Shown here: positions 18,877-27,036 of the stretch, one piece after another | Numbering within the stretch: position 1 is the stretch's first letter | How the letters are laid out: every line of letters begins with the position of its first letter | Assembly (NCBI GenBank): GCA_013112715.1 | Contig: JABFGB010000015.1 | Location: 62,001 to 126,000 of the forward strand | Length of the DNA stretch: 64,000 bases | Direction: 5' to 3' | Source of the DNA: Chloroflexota bacterium | GTDB taxonomy: Bacteria; Chloroflexota; Anaerolineae; Aggregatilineales; J027 | Translations under genes and position numbers: made by a program | Notes under the pieces: model-generated | Told to the model about the DNA's origin: nothing | Databases searched by the model: none | The model's input: only the letters and a program-made list of their open reading frames with translations

Positions 18877-20912
18877 GCCAGCACTCCTTCCGTCATCGGT
18901 GGGCGCTCGATATTGTGCAGCAGCAGCCCTTCCATTTGGGCAAATATCTGCTCATTACTGAACACCGTCCCGCTGATAGCGCCTGCTGGACAGGCGGCTA
19001 CACACGTTCCACAGCCTTGACATAAGGCCGGGTTCACTTCTGTTACCATCCGATCTTCATGGAAGAGGATGGCATTAAATGGACATAGACCATTGCAGAT
19101 GCGGCAACCAGAACATTTACTCTCGTCCACACTGGCTCGCACAGGCTCAAGCGCGATTTCCTTTTGTTGAATGCGCCCCAGTACCCGCGCGGCGGCGGCG
19201 GCGCCCTGCGCCACACTGTTAGGAATATCCTTTGGCCCTTGTGCGCAGCCCGCCACAAAAACCCCTTCGGTCATGGTCGCTACCGGGTCGAGCTTGGGAT
19301 GTTTTTCGATAATCCAGCCGTCTGAACTGCATGAGATACCGAACAACTTGGCAACCTCGTGGGAATCTCGACGTGGTTCCAACCCTACTGAAAGAATGAC
19401 CATATCTACGGGAATCCGGCGCTGTCGGCCCGCGAGAGTATCCTCGACTTGGACAATGAGTTTGCCCTCTTCATTGGGCATTCGTGCGGCATCGGTCACT
19501 TCTGCCACACGCCCACGCACAAAGATCGTACCTTCATCCAAGACGCGTTGATAAAACTCATCATAGGCTTTCGCCGTTGTACGAATATCAATATAGAAGT
19601 TGTAGACTGTTGCGCCTGTGCGCTCCTTGACCAAATGGGCAAATTTGAGACTTTGCATACAACAGATGGCCGAACAATAGTTGTTAAAATTTCGGTCACG
19701 GCTGCCAGTACAGTGAATGATCCCAACCGTTTGGGGTACGGTGACTCCATCCCGCAGCACGATGTTGCCATTGGTTGGCCCGGCAGCATTGCTCAACCGC
19801 TCAAATTCAATACTGGTGAAGACATTCGCCAATCGCGCATACCCATATTGGGCGACACGACGCGCATCAAAGACATCATAGCCTGTAGCAAGCACGATAT
19901 TCCCAACCTGAAGCGTGACGATTTCATCTTCTTGCTTGAAGTCAATCGCGTCGGTAGGACAGAGTTTCTCACAGGCGCGGCAGGTGCCTTTTTGGAAATA
20001 GGTGCAATTCACGTCGTCAATCACCGGGTATTTGGGGACGGCCTGTGGGAAAGGCGTATAAACGGCCTTCCGATAGCCAAGACCCGCTTCAAAGGTGTCA
20101 TCTATCACTTTCTTAGGACATTTTTCTTGACAGATGCCACACCCGGTACATAGATCGGTGTTGATATAACGGGCTTTCTTTTTCACCGTCACCGTGAAGT
20201 TGCCAACATAGCCTGCAACATTCGTGACTTCACTCCAAGTCATTAAGGTGACGTTGGGGTGAGAGCCAATGGAGACCATACGCGGGGTCAGGATGCAGGC
20301 CGCACAATCCAACGTGGGGAAGGTTTTATCAAACTGCGCCATGTGACCCCCGATAGAGGGTTCACGTTCAACCAGATAGACCGGAAAGCCTGCGTCGGCT
20401 ATTTCGAGCGCGGCTTGGATACCGGCAATCCCACCACCCACCACCAGCGTCGCCGGATGAATGGGCACGTGCAAGGGATCAAGTGGTGCGTGATGCAGCA
20501 CCCGTTCAACACCGCCCGACAGAATGGCTTTGGCTTTTTCGGTAGCGGCGTGTTTATCGGTGTGAACCCACGACGCTTGTTCTCGAATTGAGACTAGTTC
20601 ACACAAGTATGGATTTAGCCCTGCTCGCTGGCAGGCCACACGAAAGGTTGCTTCATGAAGGTGTGGTGAACAAGCAGCCACCACAACCCGCGTGAGGCCG
20701 AGTTCTTGGATATCTTTTTCGATCAGTTCCTGCCCAAGACTGGAACACATAAACTTGTAGTCCCGCGCGATGACAACGCCTCGATCTTTGAGATGTTCGG
20801 CAGCCCACTTCGCAACGGCCTCAACATCAATCACCCCTGCGATATTGGTGCCGCAGTGGCAGACATAAACCCCCACACGCTCAGTTGTTGAATGATTGAT
20901 CTTGGACATCAT
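18873..20912 (-). CDS. hdrA: HdrA, flavoprotein of the heterodisulfide-reductase-like complex
   Basis: A 679-residue FAD and iron-sulfur protein, the likely electron-bifurcating core. In order: an N-terminal HdrA domain with CHCGTNI near residue 18; a Rossmann FAD motif (VVGGGIAGIQAAL, near 157); TLDCAACILTPRM near 200; a ferredoxin pair (CTGCGICQEKCP, then CRACEKLCP); the second half of the FAD domain; and a C-terminal ferredoxin (CSGCRICNGLCP, CQGCGTCVAACP). Length is normal for HdrA. The start follows the hdrB stop with no gap, with AGGAGG as ribosome-binding site. Confidence 0.94.
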   Translation of the reverse strand: MMSKINHSTTERVGVYVCHCGTNIAGVIDVEAVAKWAAEHLKDRGVVIARDYKFMCSSLGQELIEKDIQELGLTRVVVAACSPHLHEATFRVACQRAGLNPYLCELVSIREQASWVHTDKHAATEKAKAILSGGVERVLHHAPLDPLHVPIHPATLVVGGGIAGIQAALEIADAGFPVYLVEREPSIGGHMAQFDKTFPTLDCAACILTPRMVSIGSHPNVTLMTWSEVTNVAGYVGNFTVTVKKKARYINTDLCTGCGICQEKCPKKVIDDTFEAGLGYRKAVYTPFPQAVPKYPVIDDVNCTYFQKGTCRACEKLCPTDAIDFKQEDEIVTLQVGNIVLATGYDVFDARRVAQYGYARLANVFTSIEFERLSNAAGPTNGNIVLRDGVTVPQTVGIIHCTGSRDRNFNNYCSAICCMQSLKFAHLVKERTGATVYNFYIDIRTTAKAYDEFYQRVLDEGTIFVRGRVAEVTDAARMPNEEGKLIVQVEDTLAGRQRRIPVDMVILSVGLEPRRDSHEVAKLFGISCSSDGWIIEKHPKLDPVATMTEGVFVAGCAQGPKDIPNSVAQGAAAAARVLGRIQQKEIALEPVRASVDESKCSGCRICNGLCPFNAILFHEDRMVTEVNPALCQGCGTCVAACPAGAISGTVFSNEQIFAQMEGLLLHNIERPPMTEGVLA

Positions 20913-21917
20913 TCATTCCTCCTCACTGTGGAGCATCTGAGGCATGGGCAGACCCGCTTTTTCTTTCTTCTTGCGGGCGGGCTTGTCTTCTACCATTTCG
21001 AGTTCTGGCTCGGCGGCAGGCACCTCAATGCCAATGCGACTGAGCGCTTGGCTGGCATTCACAAATTCCTTACCCAGCCCCAGAACTTCCGGCTCTAAAC
21101 CAAACGCCAGCCCCATTAGCTGGGTGAAATAGAGGATGGGCATGTGGTAGTTGGTGTGGAAATGCCGATTCATTTCGGACTGATAGGCATCTAAATTCAG
21201 TTGGCACATGGGGCACAAAGTCACCATGAGATCGGCATGGTACTGCGCCGCACCATAGACCAAGCGCCGGATGAGTTCGTAGGCGGTAGGCATATTGATT
21301 TGGGTCATGTGTCCACCACAGCAGTGTGTCTTCAGTGGGAAGTCTATCACCTCCGCACCAATGGCCTTCATCAACTTATCCAGCGCAAGGGGATGTTCGA
21401 CATTGTCCCAGCGATTGTCGCGGTCTGGGCGCGCGATCATACACCCATAGTAAGGAGCGATCCGTAAGCCCTTTAAGGGACGAACGACCTGCTTTCTTAT
21501 TTCTTCAATACCGATGTCATTGACGATGATGTCAAGGAGATGGCGTATTCGCACCGTGCCGGGTTGGTAATGGAGGCCACCCGCTTGTAGGGCGTCATTG
21601 ACCTGCCGATTCAACTGGGCATTGACCTGCATATAGCTGTCGGTCTTGGCGAGGTTGAGATAACATGCACTGCACGCCGCCATAACGGTATGGGTGCCGT
21701 TGCTTTGTTGGGCAGCTAAGGCCAGATTTCGCCCGACCAGCGCATGAGACGCAAGGTGGTGGATCGCAATATATTCCGTCGCGCCACAGCAGTTCCAGTC
21801 TTGGATTTCCTCTAGTTCAATGCCGATCAGAGGACTGATGGCGACCAACGAATCTAGGTAGGGTCGGGCGGTGCGTTGCAGCGAACAACCGGGATAAAAG
21901 AGCAGCTTCGTTGTCAT
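20913..21917 (-). CDS. hdrB: HdrB, catalytic CCG-domain subunit
   Basis: A 334-residue protein with two CCG modules that bind the noncubane [4Fe-4S] clusters reducing heterodisulfides in methanogens. First module: Cys11, CysCys43-44 (WNCCGATEY) and Cys82/85 (ACSACYLNL). Second: YYGCMIARP, HCCGGHM and LCPMCQLNL. A Lys/Glu-rich tail of about 40 residues (KPARKKKEKAG region) is added beyond the usual end. The acceptor cannot be CoM-S-S-CoB in a bacterium, so the natural disulfide or other acceptor is unknown. It overlaps hdrC by 4 bases. Confidence 0.93.
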   Translation of the reverse strand: MTTKLLFYPGCSLQRTARPYLDSLVAISPLIGIELEEIQDWNCCGATEYIAIHHLASHALVGRNLALAAQQSNGTHTVMAACSACYLNLAKTDSYMQVNAQLNRQVNDALQAGGLHYQPGTVRIRHLLDIIVNDIGIEEIRKQVVRPLKGLRIAPYYGCMIARPDRDNRWDNVEHPLALDKLMKAIGAEVIDFPLKTHCCGGHMTQINMPTAYELIRRLVYGAAQYHADLMVTLCPMCQLNLDAYQSEMNRHFHTNYHMPILYFTQLMGLAFGLEPEVLGLGKEFVNASQALSRIGIEVPAAEPELEMVEDKPARKKKEKAGLPMPQMLHSEEE

Positions 21918-22516
21918 ACCCCCACCTCCAATTCGATGGCACGGGCCAAAATCGCTTGGAGTTGCTCGATTTTCTCAATCCGCTGGGGCGCAAAATCCAT
22001 GCGGCGTCGGGCCAGCATCCCTAAGCCAAGCGGAACCATCGAGGGCAGTTGTAGCGGGCGATGTCGCAGGTTGTGGCGTGTCGCCAAGCCAAGTTCATAA
22101 CTGCGACCATAACTTTCGATATAACCGATAAACGTCTGTGAAAAATCGGGGGCCGTGGAATCGTCGTAGCGTTTTTCGCGGATTGCCATACTTTTTAGGG
22201 TGTACATTACGTCGGTAATGTGGACTTCTTGGGGACAGCGGACTGTGCAGAAATAGCAGGATACACAGTACCAAGGGGTGTTACTTCGAAGCACTTCTTC
22301 ACGCAGATCGGCCCGTATCATGGCAAAGATCTGCCGAGGCGTATGGTTCATATCCGCAGCGGATGGACATGAACCGCCACAAGTCCCGCATTGGATACAC
22401 ATGCCGAGGCGGGAATCTCCGGGAGTGGCTTCAATGACCTCCTGTAAAAAACTACCGGGAGGCGAGACAGCTGTTGGCGGAGAGGCATTTTGCACTCTTA
22501 GACTTTGATCGTCCAA
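21914..22516 (-). CDS. hdrC: HdrC, ferredoxin-like subunit of the Hdr complex
   Basis: A 200-residue iron-sulfur protein linking HdrA to HdrB. Two [4Fe-4S] motifs are complete: Cys40/43/46/50 (MCIQCGTCGGSCP) and Cys84/87/90/94 (YCVSCYFCTVRCP). The start is a TTG at 22514-22516: AGGAGGTG lies five bases upstream and no ATG or GTG is close enough. It is the first gene of the nine-gene hydrogenase operon, preceded by a promoter-like sequence and a CRP/FNR-type palindrome. The C-terminal half beyond residue 100 is helical and typical for HdrC. Confidence 0.92.
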   Translation of the reverse strand: MDDQSLRVQNASPPTAVSPPGSFLQEVIEATPGDSRLGMCIQCGTCGGSCPSAADMNHTPRQIFAMIRADLREEVLRSNTPWYCVSCYFCTVRCPQEVHITDVMYTLKSMAIREKRYDDSTAPDFSQTFIGYIESYGRSYELGLATRHNLRHRPLQLPSMVPLGLGMLARRRMDFAPQRIEKIEQLQAILARAIELEVGV

Positions 22517-22603
22517 AAAGCACCTCCTCTACCAGAGATACTGTTCAAAAAAGATATATTTTTAAATGGGCACAGTACCCCTTTCTTTAAGGAGATACGA
22601 ATC

Positions 22604-22615
22604 CCCTAATTAGGG
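22604..22615. promoter_or_regulatory. Palindrome over the presumed hdr promoter -10 region
   Basis: CCCTAATTAGGG is a perfect 12-bp palindrome overlapping the proposed -10 box. It may be an operator or a coincidence. Confidence 0.3.
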
Positions 22616-22634
22616 CAAGTAGCTTTATAACCAA
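22607..22634 (-). promoter_or_regulatory. Candidate promoter of the hdr-mvh operon
   Basis: On the - strand TTGGTT (22634-22629) and TAATTA (22612-22607) are 16 bases apart, 91 bases upstream of the hdrC start. The CRP/FNR-type palindrome ends four bases before the -35 box, so its centre would be about 47 bases from the start of transcription, near the position of class II activators. Confidence 0.4.
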
Positions 22635-22789
22635 TTACTTGTGATAAATATCACAAAGTTCTGGATAGGTGAGTGATTCCAACAAACACAGGAGACCCTA
22701 CTCTGCATGGTGATGAGCTTAACCAAATCTTCAAACGGGGTGGCGCGTTGTTCTCGAAATTTGTGATATTGGTCGGGGTTCCACGGCAT
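22625..22789 (-). pseudogene. N-terminal stub of a trans-aconitate-methyltransferase-like gene
   Basis: A 54-codon frame begins MPWNPDQYHKFREQR and continues ATPFEDLVKLI, the characteristic opening of class I SAM methyltransferases of the Tam type. After about residue 26 the similarity stops and the frame runs through the hdr regulatory region to a stop. No SAM-binding motif follows. The stub suggests that the hdr operon control region arrived by a rearrangement that cut this gene. Confidence 0.55.
22639..22656. promoter_or_regulatory. CRP/FNR-type binding site upstream of the hdr-mvh operon
   Basis: TTGTGATAAATATCACAA has 7-bp perfect arms around AAAT and contains an exact TGTGA-N6-TCACA, the CRP consensus; FNR-like proteins bind related sites. 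It lies 123 bases upstream of hdrC. No CRP/FNR regulator with a DNA-binding domain is encoded in this window. Confidence 0.6.
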
Positions 22790-22963
22790 GATATTTTCCT
22801 CGCGGTGTGTAGATACGGCTTAATGCGATAATTGAGCCACTAATCTCAATGTACTCCCATCGAAACCACGCGAGGAAGTATCCGACTGACCTTTTTCGGT
22901 CAGCGACCACCCATATGAAATTTGTCGCTTTTCAATGATGCGAAATCTAGAATTATTGGAAGA

Positions 22964-23368
22964 TCACTGAGAAGTAAAAAGTCGCAGATAGATCAATGTC
23001 GGAATAAGGCTCAAACCTAGATAAGCATACATGAGGAGCTTTTTTGAGGGGCTTACGGCGCGTGGTATAAATTTATCATTAGCGTCAGTTAGAATTATCT
23101 GCTGTACGCTTATCTGGATAGCGCCATTGGCTAAGGTCTGGATTTTAGCCTCAATCTCTTTAGTAAAAAACCAGACAAGTATTATGTTTACAATCCCACC
23201 AAAGATTCCAAAAATCATCAGAAACGTGGTTAGCAGCATGAAAACCTCATTCGTGGGAACACCGTTGAGTATGGCCGTCGTTTCAGTTTGTTCAACCAGA
23301 CGCCACCCGTGTCTTTGGTACTTTTTGATAACATCGCCTAAGATATTTTGCTTAGAATAGCTAATCAT
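22964..23368 (-). CDS. Small membrane protein of unknown function
   Basis: A 134-residue protein with two likely membrane helices (about residues 42-67, FMLLTTFLMIFGIFGGIVNI, and 109-130). The N-terminal 35 residues (KKYQRHGWRLVEQTETTAIL) are soluble and resemble the short amphipathic segment seen in several conserved small membrane proteins. No family is named. The region from 22790 to 22963 upstream of its stop holds nothing recognisable. It ends 42 bases from the HNH pseudogene stop in the same orientation. Confidence 0.6.
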   Translation of the reverse strand: MISYSKQNILGDVIKKYQRHGWRLVEQTETTAILNGVPTNEVFMLLTTFLMIFGIFGGIVNIILVWFFTKEIEAKIQTLANGAIQISVQQIILTDANDKFIPRAVSPSKKLLMYAYLGLSLIPTLIYLRLFTSQ

Positions 23369-23410
23369 CGTATGTTACCACCACAAAATCGGTCAAGATT
23401 TCCTATCGAG

Positions 23411-23831
23411 TCATTCCTCAAAATCTGAGTACAGCCCAGCAGCAATCAGTTCAGCGCGTTCCTCTAGGAACTTCGGGTCATTAAAACGCAATAAAAACGC
23501 GGTTGCACGTCCTCTTGGGGTTAACCCCTCAATCCGCGCTCCCACTAGCCGAAAATGTTCAGCCCATTTATCTTGACGGGGGTTAAAGAGGTACTCAAAT
23601 TCTTTAGTGTCTGGATCAACCGAAGCCAGATTACTACCCTTATAACGATTACATTTGAAACAACCCAAGCAGAGGTTTTCGCTAATCGTCTCGCCACCGT
23701 GTTGTTCAGCGACAATATGGTCAATCTCATAATTGATTGGGTCTAAATCGGCAATGAATCAAACAATACTCGCAATGCCCTTTTGCTCGATCAAACACCA
23801 ACTGTTTCAATTGTTCAGGAATATGGGTCAT
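23411..23831 (-). pseudogene. HNH endonuclease gene with a frameshift
   Basis: The gene starts at the ATG at 23829-23831 (MTHIPEQLKQLVFDRAKGHCEY) and reads through CEYCLIH; near 23750 the reading frame shifts by +1, after which DLDPINYEIDHIVAEQHGG, CLGCFKCNRYKGSNL and the remaining 80 residues follow to a stop at 23411. CxxC and DH...H...N of the HNH fold are all present across the two frames. The ATG overlaps the stop of the small partner gene by 4 bases. A single-base error or real mutation would explain it; with that base restored, a roughly 140-residue nuclease results. Confidence 0.72.
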
Positions 23832-24085
23832 GCCCCCGCATGTTTCAATTTAGCAAGCGCCCGAATTTTCATCATCGTGGCGGTGTGTTCGATTTCAATA
23901 AATGCGTCCAGCTCTATCTTTTCCTCAGCCGTTAATGTGCCATTGCGATTTGCATCAAGTAGATAACTGGTTCGTGTTTGAACATCTTCCGAGAACATGA
24001 AATCTGCCATTTCCTCAAGCGTTGGTGCAGATTCAATAAAGGCCCAGAGTTCCGCTTCGGCACTCACCACTACCCTGTCTGCCAT
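23828..24085 (-). CDS. Small partner protein of the HNH nuclease
   Basis: An 85-residue soluble protein; the start ATG at 24083-24085 has TGAGGTG just upstream. The central segment (LLDANRNGTLTAEEKIELDAFIEIEH) is a motif often seen in small proteins encoded immediately before HNH endonucleases in Chloroflexota and cyanobacteria. The 4-base overlap with the HNH gene supports a functional pair. An antitoxin- or adaptor-like role is a guess from the arrangement. Confidence 0.65.
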   Translation of the reverse strand: MADRVVVSAEAELWAFIESAPTLEEMADFMFSEDVQTRTSYLLDANRNGTLTAEEKIELDAFIEIEHTATMMKIRALAKLKHAGA

Positions 24086-24191
24086 GTTCACACCTCATTC
24101 ATCATCTGTGTTTGCACCTAGACTGATTGTACAACACCTCCCACCTGTCCGCCGATTTAACCCAAATGGTGTCTGGTCATCTTTACGCAAA

Positions 24192-24236
24192 CAAAAAAGC
24201 CCCCTCACCGATTATCCAACGGGCGAGAGGGGCTTA
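24192..24236 (-). terminator. Rho-independent terminator
   Basis: On the - strand a GC-rich stem (AAGCCCCTCTCGCC pairing with GGTGAGGGGGCT) is followed by a T-run (CTTTTTTG). It lies 23 bases after the stop of the receiver-like gene and ends that transcript. Confidence 0.8.
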
Positions 24237-24258
24237 TTCGTTTTTGCTGATGGATGGC

Positions 24259-24669
24259 CTAGAGTGCCTCAATGGGGGCATATTGGCGCTCATAAACGGC
24301 GTCTTCACGTGCCCGCAGCAGTTGGCGCACGGCCATAAAGACTTCCGGTGGCTCGGCACAGCATGAAATCTGGCTCAGTACGGCACCTTCGGGGGCATCC
24401 CACACCACATCATCAGACAGAACCAGCATAGCCTCTACATAGCGCGGCGAAGCATAGGCCACTTCTGACAGGTGTTCAAACGCATTCTGGGCCAACAAGG
24501 TGTCACCCTCAAATACAATCAAGTGGGGGGCATAAAAAATGTACATGCCCAACGCCTCGTTGATGGATTCCGGGAGATATGTTTCCCAACCTTGCGTTTT
24601 GGCAATGGCCTTAAACCCACGTCCACCTGCGTCGCTTCCGATGTATAAGACATTTAGCAACTCTGCCAT
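24259..24669 (-). CDS. Receiver-like domain protein of unknown function
   Basis: A 136-residue single-domain protein. The alternation LLNVLYIGSDAGG ... YAPHLIVFEGDTLL ... AMLVLSDDVVWD suggests the alpha/beta fold of response-regulator receivers, but the paired acidic residues after strand 1 and the phospho-Asp after strand 3 are not in place (GSDAGG, FEGDT), so phosphorylation is unlikely. AAGGAG precedes the ATG. It has its own terminator and is probably a monocistronic gene. The fold assignment is tentative. Confidence 0.65.
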   Translation of the reverse strand: MAELLNVLYIGSDAGGRGFKAIAKTQGWETYLPESINEALGMYIFYAPHLIVFEGDTLLAQNAFEHLSEVAYASPRYVEAMLVLSDDVVWDAPEGAVLSQISCCAEPPEVFMAVRQLLRAREDAVYERQYAPIEAL

Positions 24670-24769
24670 AGCGATTCTCCTTTGAGCTTAGGCGTCGTCG
24701 TAGTTTTCTTTTGGAATAACCCTCGCAAGAAATATTTTTGAAGCAGGGGATGGTCGCCCCCTGCCCACT

Positions 24770-25780
24770 TTATCCTTCGGCGGTCTGCACCTGAATTGGC
24801 CCGGTTGACCGCACCGATTTTGTCTCTAGTTTCGGCTCCAATTTTTTCTCGGCTATTTCAATCTGGGTCGGTGGTTTGCGGTTGCGATACACTGTGATGA
24901 TGAACACCGCGCCCAAGATAATGCCAGCCGCGACAAAGGTACGGGGTGTGATTTCTTCATCGGCAAACGCCCACCCCAAAAACAGCGCCACTACGGGATT
25001 AACATAGGCATAGGTCGCCACACGTGCCGGCGTACTCACTTTCAAAATCCACACATAGGCACTAAACGCTACTATCGAGCCGAACACCGCCAGATATACC
25101 AGCGACGCACCGGATTTGAAGGATATTTCGGCTAGGTCAAGTTGTCCCCAATCACCATGTACCAGCGCCAGCAACCCAATGAACACGCCACCCGATAGCA
25201 TTTCAGCCGCCGTCGTCATGGTGGAATTTTTCGGCAGGGTGGCGTGGCGCGAATAAATCGAGCCGATTGACCACGACACCGAACACATCACCACGACTAG
25301 CGTAGCCACCAGATTGGTATCCGCATTTTTATCAAAGATTTGTTCTGGCCCGATCAGGAAGATAATCCCGCCAAAGCCAATAATCACGCCGATGATGACG
25401 GCTCGTGTGGGTCGAGACCCACCCCACATCCAGTCAAACAACACCATCCACAGCGGCACAATTGCCACCAGCAGGGCCACCAAACCGGACGCGATGTGTT
25501 TTTCGGCCCACACCAGACCGCTGTTCGCCACAAACAGCAACAGCGCCCCTAAAATCGCCGTCGAACGCCATTCCCGCCACGTCGGATTTGGCACCCCGTT
25601 GAACTTGGCAATCGCAAACAACACGCTCCCCGCCAGCAAAAACCGTATCGAGGCCATTGCAAACGGGGGAATCGTCTCAATCGCAAACGCGATGCCGAGG
25701 TAGGTCGAACCCCAGATGAGATAGACTGCCAAAAATCCGGCAATGATGAGGCCGCGTGAAGGTGTCTCGGCTTTAGACAT
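24770..25780 (-). CDS. EamA/DMT-family transporter
   Basis: A 336-residue inner-membrane transporter with about ten helices in two EamA repeats (first from GFLAVYLIWGSTYLGIAFAI, second from LVVVMCSVSWSIGSIYSRH). I start it at the ATG at 25778-25780, which has AGGA upstream, rather than 14 codons earlier. It overlaps the Lrp-type regulator gene by 8 bases. This pairing suggests an amino-acid or small-metabolite exporter under control of the regulator. The last 35 residues are hydrophilic and cytoplasmic. Confidence 0.9.
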   Translation of the reverse strand: MSKAETPSRGLIIAGFLAVYLIWGSTYLGIAFAIETIPPFAMASIRFLLAGSVLFAIAKFNGVPNPTWREWRSTAILGALLLFVANSGLVWAEKHIASGLVALLVAIVPLWMVLFDWMWGGSRPTRAVIIGVIIGFGGIIFLIGPEQIFDKNADTNLVATLVVVMCSVSWSIGSIYSRHATLPKNSTMTTAAEMLSGGVFIGLLALVHGDWGQLDLAEISFKSGASLVYLAVFGSIVAFSAYVWILKVSTPARVATYAYVNPVVALFLGWAFADEEITPRTFVAAGIILGAVFIITVYRNRKPPTQIEIAEKKLEPKLETKSVRSTGPIQVQTAEG

Positions 25781-26276
25781 TCGGGAATTCCTGTTCTTCG
25801 GGTTGTGAACGCTCTTGACCAATCAATTCCAGTGGCAGGACTGCACTTTCCTTGACCGTTTCCAACACCACTGTCGTGCGGGTGGTGGTCACGGATGGGA
25901 TAAACGCGATTTTCTCTTTGAGCAGACGGAAAAGGCACTGCGTATTCGGCACACGCACCTTGACCAACAAACAGTCTTCACCTGCCACGTAATGAACTTC
26001 TTGCACTTCCGAAAATCCAGCTAATAAGCGCCCTGCCCCTTTTTCGTCGCGGGGGTCGGCCAGTCGCACAAAGATGAAGGCGGTCAGTTCCAAACCTAAC
26101 GCCTGCCCATTCAAGCGCGTCTCATAATTTTGGATGAATCCGGCGGTTTCGAGCTTCCGCATCCGTTCCAAAATCGCACTAGGGGCCATACCCAACCGCC
26201 GCGCAATATCCGCGTTGGTGATTCGGGCGTTCTCCTGAAGAATATTCAGAATTTCGAGGTTAATTTCGTCAATCAT
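25773..26276 (-). CDS. Lrp/AsnC-family transcriptional regulator
   Basis: A 167-residue regulator. The N-terminal winged helix-turn-helix (residues 1-60, INLEILNILQENARITNADI then RRLGMAPSAILERMRKLE) is followed by the RAM ligand-binding domain (about 65-150). The last 17 residues are a polar tail. AAGGG lies upstream of the ATG. Co-transcription with the DMT exporter implies that it senses the exported compound, likely an amino acid. Confidence 0.92.
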   Translation of the reverse strand: MIDEINLEILNILQENARITNADIARRLGMAPSAILERMRKLETAGFIQNYETRLNGQALGLELTAFIFVRLADPRDEKGAGRLLAGFSEVQEVHYVAGEDCLLVKVRVPNTQCLFRLLKEKIAFIPSVTTTRTTVVLETVKESAVLPLELIGQERSQPEEQEFPNV

Positions 26277-26403
26277 TTTCCAATTCCCTTTATATAAAGA
26301 TTATAATTCGGTTTGGGGGGTAAAGTCAAGCAACCAGCGATGGAGAACACTCCGTCTTTTGGCCGATTTTTGTCACGAAAATAGCGATAGGGTATTAGAT
26401 GAA

Positions 26404-27036
26404 TTAACTGCTGGCGAGGTTCAGGAGGAACTGCTTGATTTCGTCAAAGGCAGGATGTCCCCACGACCAATACCCTTTTTGTGTGGCAAGTCCCAGTCGT
26501 GGATCGGTTTCAGGTTTGGATGCAAGGTACGCGAGGAGGCGGGCTTTAACAGGGTTTTTAGGTGGTTCATAGGGGCTTGATCCACTCAAGCACTCAAAAT
26601 AGGCATCACCACAATACAGTGCAGGGTCATTTTGAATGGATGCAAGACACAAATCTTCCAACATCCCGGTGGCATTGGCATCAGGGAGAATAGCAATACC
26701 GATTCTCAAATCTTGTCCTGCCCACCCAAATGCGGTGGACGGAATGGGCAATCTTGCCGCCTGCAAGTCAGAACATAGACTGCTGAACGCAGCATGGGGG
26801 TCTTGATCGGCATCCCGTATTATGCCAATAGCACGCACATGGTTAGCTTGGTCATCATAACCCGGTGTGGTTCGTATGGACTTCAAAAAAGTCCCAAATT
26901 TACTTTTGCCCCCCACTTCCCATAGTTGCACACCCCCCAGTCCAAGATATTTAAGCAGTGCGTCGAAAAATTCTCGTTCATCACGCCCCTCGACTGCCAA
27001 CAGGAATGGTTTTTCAAACTTCTGCGGTGGTTCCAT
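26404..27036 (-). CDS. DUF3226 TOPRIM-type protein, partner of the AAA ATPase
   Basis: A 210-residue protein with the TOPRIM metal-binding pattern: the Glu of LLAVEGRDEREFF (near residue 15) and the DxD of IGIIRDADQDP (near residue 75). DUF3226 is the recognised family and the fold is shared with OLD-type and DUF4435 nucleases. The start codon overlaps the ATPase stop (TAATG), so both proteins are made together. By analogy with OLD and PARIS systems it could be the nuclease or effector half of a phage-defence pair; that function is inferred. Confidence 0.8.
   Translation of the reverse strand: MEPPQKFEKPFLLAVEGRDEREFFDALLKYLGLGGVQLWEVGGKSKFGTFLKSIRTTPGYDDQANHVRAIGIIRDADQDPHAAFSSLCSDLQAARLPIPSTAFGWAGQDLRIGIAILPDANATGMLEDLCLASIQNDPALYCGDAYFECLSGSSPYEPPKNPVKARLLAYLASKPETDPRLGLATQKGYWSWGHPAFDEIKQFLLNLASS

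Noticed and set aside
22712-22789. Functional methyltransferase gene
   Set aside because: Only the first 26 or so residues are present; there is no SAM-binding motif downstream in any frame.
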